15,619 nucleotides of DNA, taken from positions 1 through 15,619 of the forward strand of contig DIVN01000121.1 in assembly GCA_002435875.1 (NCBI GenBank), in the 5' to 3' direction. A program made the position numbers and the translations under genes. A model generated the notes under the pieces. It was not told the DNA's origin, did no database searches, and saw nothing but the letters and a program-made list of their open reading frames with translations. Shown here one piece after another: positions 6,252-13,634 of the stretch (position 1 is the stretch's first letter; every line of letters begins with the position of its first letter). This DNA comes from Anaerolineales bacterium UBA6131. GTDB lineage: Bacteria; Chloroflexota; Anaerolineae; UBA2200.

Positions 6252-8906
6252 CTATTCCAGCTCGATGGAAGCTCCGGCCTGCGTCTCAAAGTTTGCCCTA
6301 TTCAGGGTAGCATCGAACCTGACGTTCGGCAGGCACGATCCGTTTGCCATCGTTCGCTTGGGTGGGGCTAGCAGCCCGTGCACCTCCCACAACCAGTGTT
6401 GTTGGGCGGGACAATACGACCCGACGGCTTGGACGGCAACAGAGACCCTAGAGAGTTGCTGGTCGATCGCAAAACGCGTCTTCAGCCAATCGCCTTTCAG
6501 GTACCCCGTGCTGTGCCCATCGTCCTGGTAGAGCCAACTTTCGCCGGCACCAGGGTAGACATGCAGTATGACCTGGTCAATCGCGTCCAGGTTGATGTAC
6601 TGTTGCACAGGCCACATGGGCAGCACAGTGCCAGCACGCACCAGCAGCGGAATGCGGTCAAGCGGTGCCGCAACCTGAATCCATCCTGGCCCGGTGTGCT
6701 TGGCATCGCTCCAGAAGTCATACCACTCGCCGGCAGGGAGATAGACTTCCCGAGCCCTTTGTTCAGGCTGACACACCGGTGCCACCAGGAGTGCATCGCC
6801 GCACAGGAACTGATCATCTAGGGTGTGCGTTTCTTCGTCTTGGAGGTCATACCAGGACATGGGCCGCACGAGCGGCCAGCCATGTTGGGCGCACTGCTGG
6901 ATTGCAGTGTACAGGTAGGGCAGTAGTTGATAGCGCAACTCAATCGCTTCCCGGTTGAGGCTCAAATAGGGCTCACCATGCGCCCATGGCTCCTGGTCTG
7001 GTGTGCCGATCGCCGTGTGGTTTCGGAAGAACGGCAGGAAGGCCCCCAGCTGAGTCCAGCGTGTGAGTTGTTCCGGTGACGGCGTCCCGCCGAACCCCCC
7101 GACGTCTGGCCCAGTGAAGGCGATGCCCGACAGGCCCAGCCCCATGACCATCGCTGGCGTCAGACACAGGTGGTTCCAGGTGCTCTCGTTGTCTCCCGTC
7201 CAAGAGTAGCCGTACCGCTGAACCCCAGCCCAACCCGATCGAGTAAAGGCAAACGGCCTCTCCGTTGGCCTTAGTCGCTGCAAACCCTCCACTGTAGCTC
7301 TGAGCATCTGCATTCCATAGACGTTGTGTGCCTTCCGATGGTCGCAGCCCTGCCCATCCCAAGAGTGCCGCACACAATTGGCCAACGTATCGCCTCCGGC
7401 CGCAATGACAGTCGGCTCGTTCATGTCATTCCAGATGCCGTCAACGCCGATCCGTGCAAACGAAGCACAGAGGCCGCCCCACCAGGCACGCACCTTGGGA
7501 TCGGTGAAATCAGGGAATAGAGCTTCGCCTGGCCACACCGGGCCACCGGCCGGCAGCCCATCCGGGTATCTGCAGAACACCTCCTGCTTCAGCCCGTCAC
7601 GACATGTCGCGTCGCTTCGATCCGCCTTGATTCCGCAGTCAATAAGAGTGACTACATGGAAGCCTTGAGCGTGCAGGTCTTTAATCAGTCCAGCGGGATT
7701 GGGGAACCGTTCGGGATGCCAGGTGAAGCAGCGGTAGTCATCCATGTAGTGAATATCCAGATGCAGCGAGTCGCACGGAATAGCGTGTTGCCGGAACCGC
7801 TCCGCGATCTCGCGCACTCGCTGTTCGGGATAGTAGCTCCAACGACTCTGATGGAATCCAAGCGTCCAGAGAGGCGGCAATGGCATGCGCCCGGTCAGTT
7901 CCGTGTAGTCCTCTATCACCGCAGCCAATGTGGGCCCGAAAAGTAAGTAGTAGACCAGGTCTCCATCTGAAGACATATAGGTGACCCGGTCGGGCACCTC
8001 GGCGCCAAGATCAATCACTGCGCGATATGTGTTGTCGTAGAACAGACCATAGGCTAGACCATCGTGAAAAGCCGTGTAGAATGGGACGCTAAGGTACAGT
8101 GGGTCATCACCGGGCGAGTACACCTGGGGGTCGGCATTCCAGACCATATAGCGCTGCCCGCGCCTGTCTAAACCGAAGGCCCGCTCCCCCAAACCATACA
8201 CGTGCTCCTGCGCAAGGAGCTTGCACTGTCTCACAACGTGCTTGCCCTTCCACCCAACGCTTTCGCTTTCACCATGGATCCATTGCCCATCGTGCGTCCA
8301 GAACGTTACGACACACTCGCTCTTGCGTATGCGGCAGGACACATGCGTGGTACGAATCTCCAGGTCGTCGCCATCAAAGACCTGGAATGCTTGTGCGGGC
8401 CACTCTGCCTCGTCTTTGGCAACGCTATACGACTGGCAGACAAATCTGGGGTCGTCTTGAACAGACCCCCGATCCCCAGTGACAACCCATACTCGTATGA
8501 TGTTAGCAGTGAGCACGGTGAGAACCAGCGAGCCATTCGTGCAACGAACGGTAATGGTCCGACCAGACTGGCCATAGCCGATAACATCGCCAAGCCTGCA
8601 TAGGTCAGATGCTTCGGGTGTGCGGAATTCATCTGGGGCTGCCGGTGCCAACACACCGCTAATACCGCGGAGAGCGCTTGCCCTACTGACCCCATCGGCA
8701 AACGCCGCATCATAGTATCGGCGCCTGAGGGGATAGAGCGCAGCCTCCAGCGAGCGTCGCCAACCCAACGAGCGGATGCTCATGAGGGCCCTTTGTACGG
8801 CCGTGCCCACCGCTGACACCTTACCCCCCCGACCGGAGACCGCATCCAGTGCCTGGCTGCCAACAGCAAGGACCCTGGTGATGCTGGACGCGAAATCATC
8901 GGCCAT
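6252..8906 (-). CDS. GH31 family alpha-glucosidase
   Basis: An 884-residue glycoside hydrolase of family 31, expected to release glucose from non-reducing ends of alpha-glucans. The N-terminal beta-sandwich spans roughly 105-340 with YGLGERAFGLDRRG at 237-250. The catalytic barrel spans roughly 341-690: LDIHYMDDY (383-391), the nucleophile motif IWNDMNEPT with Asp494, FTRSGWAG with Arg556, WTGDNES with acid/base Asp572, and FFRNH with His630. C-terminal beta domains follow, with QFLCGDALLVAPV at 699-711. No signal peptide is visible, so a cytoplasmic enzyme is likely. Residues 1-104 are a helical, basic extension not needed by the family. ATG 8906 has no clear ribosome site; ATG 8783 has AAAGG six bases upstream and would give 843 residues, so the true start is open. 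Nearest relatives include xylosidases and glucosyltransferases, but the WNDMNEP context favours alpha-glucosidase. Confidence 0.95.
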   Translation of the reverse strand: MADDFASSITRVLAVGSQALDAVSGRGGKVSAVGTAVQRALMSIRSLGWRRSLEAALYPLRRRYYDAAFADGVSRASALRGISGVLAPAAPDEFRTPEASDLCRLGDVIGYGQSGRTITVRCTNGSLVLTVLTANIIRVWVVTGDRGSVQDDPRFVCQSYSVAKDEAEWPAQAFQVFDGDDLEIRTTHVSCRIRKSECVVTFWTHDGQWIHGESESVGWKGKHVVRQCKLLAQEHVYGLGERAFGLDRRGQRYMVWNADPQVYSPGDDPLYLSVPFYTAFHDGLAYGLFYDNTYRAVIDLGAEVPDRVTYMSSDGDLVYYLLFGPTLAAVIEDYTELTGRMPLPPLWTLGFHQSRWSYYPEQRVREIAERFRQHAIPCDSLHLDIHYMDDYRCFTWHPERFPNPAGLIKDLHAQGFHVVTLIDCGIKADRSDATCRDGLKQEVFCRYPDGLPAGGPVWPGEALFPDFTDPKVRAWWGGLCASFARIGVDGIWNDMNEPTVIAAGGDTLANCVRHSWDGQGCDHRKAHNVYGMQMLRATVEGLQRLRPTERPFAFTRSGWAGVQRYGYSWTGDNESTWNHLCLTPAMVMGLGLSGIAFTGPDVGGFGGTPSPEQLTRWTQLGAFLPFFRNHTAIGTPDQEPWAHGEPYLSLNREAIELRYQLLPYLYTAIQQCAQHGWPLVRPMSWYDLQDEETHTLDDQFLCGDALLVAPVCQPEQRAREVYLPAGEWYDFWSDAKHTGPGWIQVAAPLDRIPLLVRAGTVLPMWPVQQYINLDAIDQVILHVYPGAGESWLYQDDGHSTGYLKGDWLKTRFAIDQQLSRVSVAVQAVGSYCPAQQHWLWEVHGLLAPPKRTMANGSCLPNVRFDATLNRANFETQAGASIELE

Positions 8907-8950
8907 GCTTTGCAGCTGATTCGATCTAGAGGGATGCGCACTCTACAACA

Positions 8951-8969
8951 GGCGCGAGAGCCTCGCGCC
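8951..8969 (-). terminator. GC-rich hairpin after the small membrane protein gene, terminator-like
   Basis: A perfect 8-bp repeat GGCGCGAG / CTCGCGCC with a 3-base loop starts 17 bases after the TAG of the 55-residue ORF. On the minus strand it is followed by TGTTGTAGAG, which is only partly T-rich. It is well placed to end the editing-protein/MBL/small-protein unit before the alpha-glucosidase gene, but the poor T-tract makes this tentative. Confidence 0.5.
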
Positions 8970-8986
8970 AGCCGTGATACCAACCG

Positions 8987-9154
8987 CTACGGCCAATTCC
9001 GTAACAAAGTCCCAAAACCACTGACTATCATGGCGCCCCCCAGGGCAAAGGCAAGCAACAGACCCATCGCCTTGTGCATATAGAAAACCTCGCGTCCGTT
9101 CTTGCCTGGAAGACGCAGTCTGAGCTCACCGGGTTCCACTACAACCCGGATCAC
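8987..9154 (-). CDS. Small single-pass membrane protein (55 residues), translationally coupled to the MBL gene
   Basis: A short frame of 55 codons starting with GTG at 9154 and ending with TAG at 8987. The start overlaps the TGA of the MBL-fold gene as GTGA, the classic four-base coupling arrangement. GAAGAAG just upstream may act as a weak ribosome site. The product begins with a short strand-like, charged segment (IRVVVEPGELRLRLPGKNGR, 2-21), then one hydrophobic helix of about 20 residues (MGLLLAFALGGAMIVSGFGT, 30-49), and a short LLRNWP tail. It has no signal-peptidase site and is predicted to be an inner-membrane protein with a small cytoplasmic head, given the Lys/Arg-rich stretch before the helix. 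I recognise no family; strand head plus one helix recalls small DUF4342-type proteins only in outline. A hairpin-like repeat lies at its first codons. Confidence 0.6.
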   Translation of the reverse strand: MIRVVVEPGELRLRLPGKNGREVFYMHKAMGLLLAFALGGAMIVSGFGTLLRNWP

Positions 9155-10008
9155 GGGTGCTTCTTCGGAGATCCTCTCTTCAGCTCATCGTACACCCTTT
9201 CCACACTACCTCGGACACGTCGCTCAATATCGTTGCGGCGTGTCTCGGGTATGGGGAAATAGTCCTCCATCTTGACGCGATCGACCGTTTCCCTACGCGT
9301 GTATCCGTTGTTGTAGAACTCTTCTACACGCTCACGCATCTGCAGAATATAAGTCGCGAGAGTCTCGGTTGCCCGCTGATCGCAGATTCCCCCTGATCCG
9401 GGCACAATCGCCTCCACATCTGGCATGCCGTGAATCATCTCGAGGGCGCTAAGCCACTTGGCGGTGGTCGCTTGAGCCAACGCCGGATGCTCACCACAGA
9501 CGAGAATATTCCCGGTGAAAAGGATGCGCTCCTTTGGCAAATGGACCATGATGCTCGAGGAGCTATGCCCCCCACCATAGAGCAGACGCAGTTCGCGGTC
9601 CCCTTTGTGCAGTGTCATACTGGTAGTCATCGTCAGCTCGGGAGGGACGATGCGCAGGTGGTTTAGATCTGCAGAGTCGCCAATGCCTTCTGCCCTTAGT
9701 CGTGCCGCCTGGCGTTGCAGAAACGCCTGGTCGTAGTGCTGCATCTCCTGCCAGGCAGACTGATGGGCAATTGTGGTGCACGGCGGGAAGAATCCATTTC
9801 CTAGGACTCGCTCCAGACTGCCGTCAGTATTGATGAGCGCCAGAAGGCCTTGTTTGAGCCTGGAGGCATTCTGTTTCAGCCAATCCCAGGCATCCTCCGG
9901 GAGCATGGGTGCGTCGATAATCACAGCCCCTTCGGTCGTCATGACGCAACCGACATTCCCAGAAGCGTAGGCATCCTCAAAGAACACACCATCAGCGATC
10001 TCACGCAT
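9151..10008 (-). CDS. MBL-fold protein with degenerate metal site (probable pseudoenzyme)
   Basis: A 285-residue protein with the overall metallo-beta-lactamase fold: opening strands DGVFF...GCVMTTEGAVIIDAP (6-34), the first alpha/beta half, GGGHSSSSIMVHLPKERILFTGN (145-167) and EAIVPGSGG (199-207). The metal ligands are mostly gone. Where the family has NTHxHxDHxxGN this protein has NTDGSLERVLGN (60-71); the bridging Asp of FTGD is Asn167; and the last His of VPGHG is Ser205. Only His148 remains. The C-terminal 75 residues are helical and charged. ATG 10008 overlaps the end of the tRNA-editing gene by eight bases and has GGGGAG eight bases upstream. The frame is intact and coupled on both sides, so it is expressed rather than decayed. 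It is unlikely to be a normal hydrolase; a binding or structural role is inference. Confidence 0.85.
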   Translation of the reverse strand: MREIADGVFFEDAYASGNVGCVMTTEGAVIIDAPMLPEDAWDWLKQNASRLKQGLLALINTDGSLERVLGNGFFPPCTTIAHQSAWQEMQHYDQAFLQRQAARLRAEGIGDSADLNHLRIVPPELTMTTSMTLHKGDRELRLLYGGGHSSSSIMVHLPKERILFTGNILVCGEHPALAQATTAKWLSALEMIHGMPDVEAIVPGSGGICDQRATETLATYILQMRERVEEFYNNGYTRRETVDRVKMEDYFPIPETRRNDIERRVRGSVERVYDELKRGSPKKHP

Positions 10009-11230
10009 GACTATCTCTCCCCTGTTCGGTCAGCATTGCGTAGGCAGTATCCAGCGCGCATACAGCCTGACTTCCTGGGAATCCACCGCCCTGCGCAAAG
10101 CCTGGCTGCCCACCACCCCGTCCGCCGTAGCGTTCGCAGACAGCCGTGAGTAGGGCTGCCATGTTGACGTCTAGATCACTGCTGCGGGCAAACACCAGGT
10201 TCGCGCTCGCACCCGCCGTGGCGAGAAGGGCGACCAGCCCCGGTGACTTGACCAGTGACGATGCCATCCCTCGAAGCTCGCTTGCATCGTCGCCATCCGA
10301 CACGTGGAGTACAATCCTGCCATTGGGTCCTTGACGCGCCGCAGCCATGAGCGCATGTACCTTGTAGGTTAGCGCTTCGTCTCGAAGCCTTCGTAGCTCC
10401 CTGGCAGAGCTCGCCAGCTCCTCGCTCAGACGGTCGACTGCGCCATCGACCTCGCGCTCGTGCACACTCAGTGATCGACCCATCTCGCTCAACGCATTCA
10501 CTCGCCAGCGGTAGTCGCACAGTGCACGCCGCCCGCAATGAAAAGCAACGCGCGTCTCATTGCCTCGGCGCTCTGCTCCACACAGCCCGATCAGGCCAAC
10601 CTCACCAGTGCGCTGGCAGTGTGTGCCTCCGCACGGAGATACGTCAAAGCCTTCGACTTGCACGATTCGGACGTCATCAGCTACACTCGGAGCCTTGCGC
10701 AGGGTCAAGCCGGCCAGCTCATCCGCCGATACAAAGCGGGCTGCAATCATTCGATCGTCAAAGACAATCTGGTTGGCCAGGTCCTCGACCGCCTCAAGCT
10801 GCTCGCGCACAATGTTTGGCAGGTTGAGATCAATGGTCACAATAGTCTCTCCAAGGTGGAACGAGACCGTCTCTGCGCACAGTACCTGGAGGAATGCCTG
10901 CGACAATATGTGCTGGCCCGAGTGCTGCTGCATGTGGTCAAACCGACGTGCCCAGTCAATCTTTCCGACTACCTCTGTACCTTTGGGCTTGCCGCGCACC
11001 CAATGCACGACGAACCCATCGTCGTCGGTCACCTCCAAGACCTCGGCATCTGACAGCCAGCCACGATCACAGGGCTGCCCTCCCGAAGTGGGGTAAAAGC
11101 AAGTGCGATCGAGCACCACACCAACGATGCCTGGCCGTGCTTCTCGCAGCTCCAGCACCCGACCGGTGAACTCGCGCTGGTACTGATTCTCATAGAACAG
11201 TCTATTTGTTGACGTGCCTTTTCTCGCCAT
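10001..11230 (-). CDS. Alanyl-tRNA editing protein, AlaX-L type with DHHA1 domain
   Basis: A free-standing homologue of the alanyl-tRNA synthetase editing half, predicted to hydrolyse Ser- or Gly-tRNA(Ala) in trans. Residues 10-85 form the beta-barrel with TCFYPTSGGQPCDRG (43-57). The editing core carries the zinc site: HSGQH (His103, His107) and CGGTH (Cys200, His204), all present. A helical linker (about 250-295) leads to a C-terminal DHHA1 domain with VLHVSDGDD (307-315) and a Gly-rich GGRGGGQPGFAQGGG (369-383). The 409-residue length matches the long AlaX-L class. There is no class II synthetase core, so it is not a broken alaS. ATG 11230 follows AGGGTGAG. A near-consensus promoter lies about 40 bases upstream, and the gene leads a unit with the MBL protein (eight-base overlap) and the small membrane protein (four-base overlap). 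Confidence 0.93.
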   Translation of the reverse strand: MARKGTSTNRLFYENQYQREFTGRVLELREARPGIVGVVLDRTCFYPTSGGQPCDRGWLSDAEVLEVTDDDGFVVHWVRGKPKGTEVVGKIDWARRFDHMQQHSGQHILSQAFLQVLCAETVSFHLGETIVTIDLNLPNIVREQLEAVEDLANQIVFDDRMIAARFVSADELAGLTLRKAPSVADDVRIVQVEGFDVSPCGGTHCQRTGEVGLIGLCGAERRGNETRVAFHCGRRALCDYRWRVNALSEMGRSLSVHEREVDGAVDRLSEELASSARELRRLRDEALTYKVHALMAAARQGPNGRIVLHVSDGDDASELRGMASSLVKSPGLVALLATAGASANLVFARSSDLDVNMAALLTAVCERYGGRGGGQPGFAQGGGFPGSQAVCALDTAYAMLTEQGRDSHA

Positions 11231-11268
11231 CAGCCTGTCTCACCCTGCCAAGCCAAAAGATCGCGACG

Positions 11269-11297
11269 ATTATAGTGCCGACAACCGCCGGGGTCAA
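11269..11297 (-). promoter_or_regulatory. Sigma-70-type promoter for the tRNA-editing/MBL/small-protein unit
   Basis: On the minus strand TTGACC (11297-11292, five of six) is followed after 17 bases by a perfect TATAAT (11274-11269). Transcription should start near 11262, about 30 bases before the ATG at 11230. Confidence 0.8.
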
Positions 11298-11315
11298 CCG
11301 CAGATCCTTTGAGAG

Positions 11316-11328
11316 TCACCTGTGGTGA
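11316..11328. promoter_or_regulatory. Short dyad between divergent promoters, possible operator
   Basis: TCACC-TGT-GGTGA is a perfect 5-bp inverted repeat, nearly extended on both sides (AGTCACC / GGTGATT). It lies in the 32 bases between the two divergent -35 boxes, directly before the -35 of the nitrilase-like gene. A bound regulator there could affect both promoters. Function is inferred from position only. Confidence 0.3.
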
Positions 11329-11329
11329 T

Positions 11330-11358
11330 TTGACACGAATGTTGACACCTGATACAAT
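11330..11358 (+). promoter_or_regulatory. Sigma-70-type promoter for the nitrilase-like gene
   Basis: A perfect TTGACA (11330-11335) is followed after 17 bases by TACAAT (11353-11358, five of six). A second TTGACA lies inside the spacer. Transcription should start near 11365, about 45 bases before ATG 11411. Confidence 0.82.
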
Positions 11359-11410
11359 CCCACGCAATAGCACATTTGTTCTTGTGCCACTCATGCAGTG
11401 GAGGAAAGGG

Positions 11411-12223
11411 ATGCGAGAGGTTGTGGTTGCGGCCGTACAGATGGCACCGAAGCTTGGCGAAATCGAAGAGAACCTGGAGAAAATGGCCAAGTGGATCGAG
11501 AAGATCTGTCATGCACAGAAAGTCGATCTGATCGTGTTTCCAGAACTGGCTACAACTGGGTTCGAGTGCGGCGTGCGCTTTGCCGATCTGGCAGAGCAAG
11601 TGAACGGCCATACCGTTGCGTACCTGGCAGAGCGTGCTGCACAGTTCAATGTGCATGTTGCATTTGGGATGGTGGAGAAGCAGAAGGTAGAGAGCATCAT
11701 CTATAACTCAGCGGTCCTGATCGATCCACAGGGCGAGGTGATTGCCACTTATCGCAAGGTCCACCTCCGAGGGGAAGAACGACTGACTTTTCGTCCCGGA
11801 TACCGCTTTGAAACAGCCGACACCGGGATTGGTTCTGTCGGACTGCTACTCGGCTGGGATCTGGCCTTTCCTGAGAGTGCGCGATGCCTGGCGCTCCAAG
11901 GTGCTGAGCTCATTTGTGTCTGTGCGGGATGGGAGCGACCACACGAGAATTCTTGGCGCGCCTACGCGCTGACCCGGGCACTGGAAAACTCGGTGCATCT
12001 GGCAGCCGTAAACCGCGTTGGTGACGAGTATAGCTACTCGTTCTTCGGTGCCAGCATGGTGATCGGACCCCGCGGCGAGGCCTATTGCACTCTGGAGGAG
12101 ACTACAGAAGGTTATGCGGTGGCAGCGGTTGACCTGGACGAGGTTCGCAAGACACGCGAAGACAGTCAGCAACTCCTGATCCGCCAGCCGCGCAGCTACC
12201 GTGACATCGTACGGATGTATTGA
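11411..12223 (+). CDS. Nitrilase/carbon-nitrogen hydrolase family protein lacking the catalytic Cys
   Basis: A full-length 270-residue member of the carbon-nitrogen hydrolase superfamily, whose active members cleave amides or nitriles with a Glu-Lys-Cys triad. The fold is complete: VVVAAVQMAPKLGEIEENL (4-22), FPELATTGFE with Glu45, AFGMVEK (84-90), YNSAVLIDPQGEV (98-110), YRKVHLRGEE with Lys116, FRPG (127-130), and the SFFGASMVIGPRGE end (210-223). At the nucleophile elbow the usual CYD/CWD is GWD (LLLGWDLAFPESAR, 145-158): Gly148, codon GGC at 11852-11854. It therefore should not form the thioester intermediate. The frame can be read from 11309, but ATG 11411 has GGAGG six bases upstream and fits the family start. 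It is divergent from the tRNA-editing unit. Family certain; activity probably lost or changed. Confidence 0.92.
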   Translation: MREVVVAAVQMAPKLGEIEENLEKMAKWIEKICHAQKVDLIVFPELATTGFECGVRFADLAEQVNGHTVAYLAERAAQFNVHVAFGMVEKQKVESIIYNSAVLIDPQGEVIATYRKVHLRGEERLTFRPGYRFETADTGIGSVGLLLGWDLAFPESARCLALQGAELICVCAGWERPHENSWRAYALTRALENSVHLAAVNRVGDEYSYSFFGASMVIGPRGEAYCTLEETTEGYAVAAVDLDEVRKTREDSQQLLIRQPRSYRDIVRMY

Positions 12224-12288
12224 TCATCGACTGCCGGCCAAAGGGAAGCCGTTTCTGGGCGAGAGTCAGGGTCGAAGCATTGTGCGCA

Positions 12289-13137
12289 TCAGAAGCGATA
12301 GTTGTGGATGAGGTTACGCTCGTCTCCTTCGATGTAGGCTTCAACCTCAACATACTGCTCGATCCCCGACCCGCGTAGCTTGTCCTTCAGCAGTTCATCA
12401 AGTTGAAAGATGCCGGCCGAGTTGCTCATTTGAATCCGCAGCCTAACTGGTTTGTCGTCGCCACGCTCAATGTCAAGCTTCTCGACTGCCGCAGCAGATA
12501 CTGAATGTATGTTGATGGCTCCAATCTCGAACGGAATGCGCGACCGACCTTTGGCCATGTCGAGGGCATCCGCGACCCTTATAACGCCAGCCTCGAGGGT
12601 CAAGGGTCGACCTCCGGCGCGATGCGCAATGATGGCATGTAGCGTCTCGGAGACGAGGACAGTCCGCACAGGAATGTCATAGAGACCGTCCAGCAGTTCA
12701 CGAAGGATCGGGGCAGCCAGGAAGAGGCTGTAGCGTTCATGATCATCGCGATGTATGCTCATGCCGAGATCATGAAGCGCACCGCCCAAAACGACAACCA
12801 CCTCCGCATCTGCTGGGTCGAGACCATAATCGCGCACGACGCTTGGTTGCGCGCCGCGCTCTGTGATCAAACGCAACAAGCGCAAGGCGATGTTCACAAT
12901 AATCTGCACATGGACGGGCCCATGATCAGACATGCGCAGGCGGTCCACAGCCGTGACATTGGAGATGTGCCATAGCGCCTGCAGCTCAGCGTGGTGATTG
13001 ATGCGGTTCACCACCTCTTGCAGCTTGGCGTTGCGGCGTGTAGGCAGCGACAACTCAACCGGCTGGTGCAACAATTGCTTGGCCATTACAGGTGCAGCGG
13101 GAACACCGTCACCCTGAGTTACGTTGTCCTTGGTCAT
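12289..13137 (-). CDS. HD-domain phosphohydrolase-like protein
   Basis: A 282-residue protein with a metal-binding HD domain, a fold that usually hydrolyses phosphoester bonds of nucleotides. The ligands are seen in order: SDHGPVH with His72, ALHDLG with His122-Asp123, and VADALD with Asp190. Supporting pieces are HRDDHERYSLFLAAPILREL (129-148) and SETLHAIIAHRAG (163-175). Residues 200-282 form a separate strand-rich tail. Substrate cannot be inferred. ATG 13137 is chosen because GAGGCGAG precedes it; a GTG at 13176 would overlap the RNase H gene and adds residues unlike the family. It follows RNase HI by 10 bases, so it ends a four-gene unit, and is convergent with the nitrilase-like gene (65-base gap with no clear terminator). 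Confidence 0.88.
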   Translation of the reverse strand: MTKDNVTQGDGVPAAPVMAKQLLHQPVELSLPTRRNAKLQEVVNRINHHAELQALWHISNVTAVDRLRMSDHGPVHVQIIVNIALRLLRLITERGAQPSVVRDYGLDPADAEVVVVLGGALHDLGMSIHRDDHERYSLFLAAPILRELLDGLYDIPVRTVLVSETLHAIIAHRAGGRPLTLEAGVIRVADALDMAKGRSRIPFEIGAINIHSVSAAAVEKLDIERGDDKPVRLRIQMSNSAGIFQLDELLKDKLRGSGIEQYVEVEAYIEGDERNLIHNYRF

Positions 13138-13147
13138 CTCTCGCCTC

Positions 13148-13633
13148 TCATCCTCGATCACGATTGCTGCGACCACTGGAGCTATCAGCCAGCCTCACTT
13201 GGGGAAGCGCCTCGTAGGCCAACCGATCTGCTTGGCGGTTGAGCGCGTCTGCCGAATGACCGCGAACCCAGTGCCAATGCACCTCGTGCTTCAGTGTCAG
13301 CTCGTGCAGCTCGCGCCACAGGTCCGCATTGAGCACAGGATCGCCGTTGCTCCTTCTCCAGCCAGACTCGCGCCACCGTGTCAGCCATTCGCTGATTCCA
13401 CGCTGTAGGTAGGTAGAGTCGGTGTGAAGGTCAACACGGTGGTCACCATCAAGCGCGCGAAGTGCATTGATGGCTGCCTGAAGCTCCATGCGGTTGTTGG
13501 TCGTGCGCTTCTCGCTACCTGTGAGCACCTGCTCACGAGTGCCAAATCGTAGGACCGCCGCCCACGCTCCTGGTCCCGGATTGGGCTTGCAAGCACCATC
13601 GGTGTAGATAGTAACCTGCGGCTTGCGCGTCAC
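13148..13633 (-). CDS. rnhA: Ribonuclease HI
   Basis: Cleaves the RNA strand of RNA-DNA hybrids, removing R-loops and primer RNA. The 161 residues match the bacterial RNase HI length. The four carboxylates are present: Asp12 in IYTDGACKPNPGPG, Glu50 in NNRMELQA, Asp72 in LHTDSTYLQ and Asp136 in NRQADRLA. The histidine loop VRGHSADALN carries His126. The basic handle region (RWRESGWRRSNG, 86-97) is also kept. The last 14 residues are a Ser/Arg-rich tail. The start is GTG 13633, one base after the stop of the HAD gene, with GAGGG upstream; translation is probably coupled. The HD-domain gene follows by 10 bases. Confidence 0.96.
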   Translation of the reverse strand: MTRKPQVTIYTDGACKPNPGPGAWAAVLRFGTREQVLTGSEKRTTNNRMELQAAINALRALDGDHRVDLHTDSTYLQRGISEWLTRWRESGWRRSNGDPVLNADLWRELHELTLKHEVHWHWVRGHSADALNRQADRLAYEALPQVRLADSSSGRSNRDRG

Positions 13634-13634
13634 C

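Noticed and set aside
11309..11410. Upstream start for the nitrilase-like gene
   Set aside because: The frame would include its own promoter; ATG 11411 has the ribosome site and matches the family start.
9151..12223. Calling the MBL and nitrilase-like genes pseudogenes
   Set aside because: Both have full-length uninterrupted frames, good ribosome sites and promoters; only catalytic residues differ.
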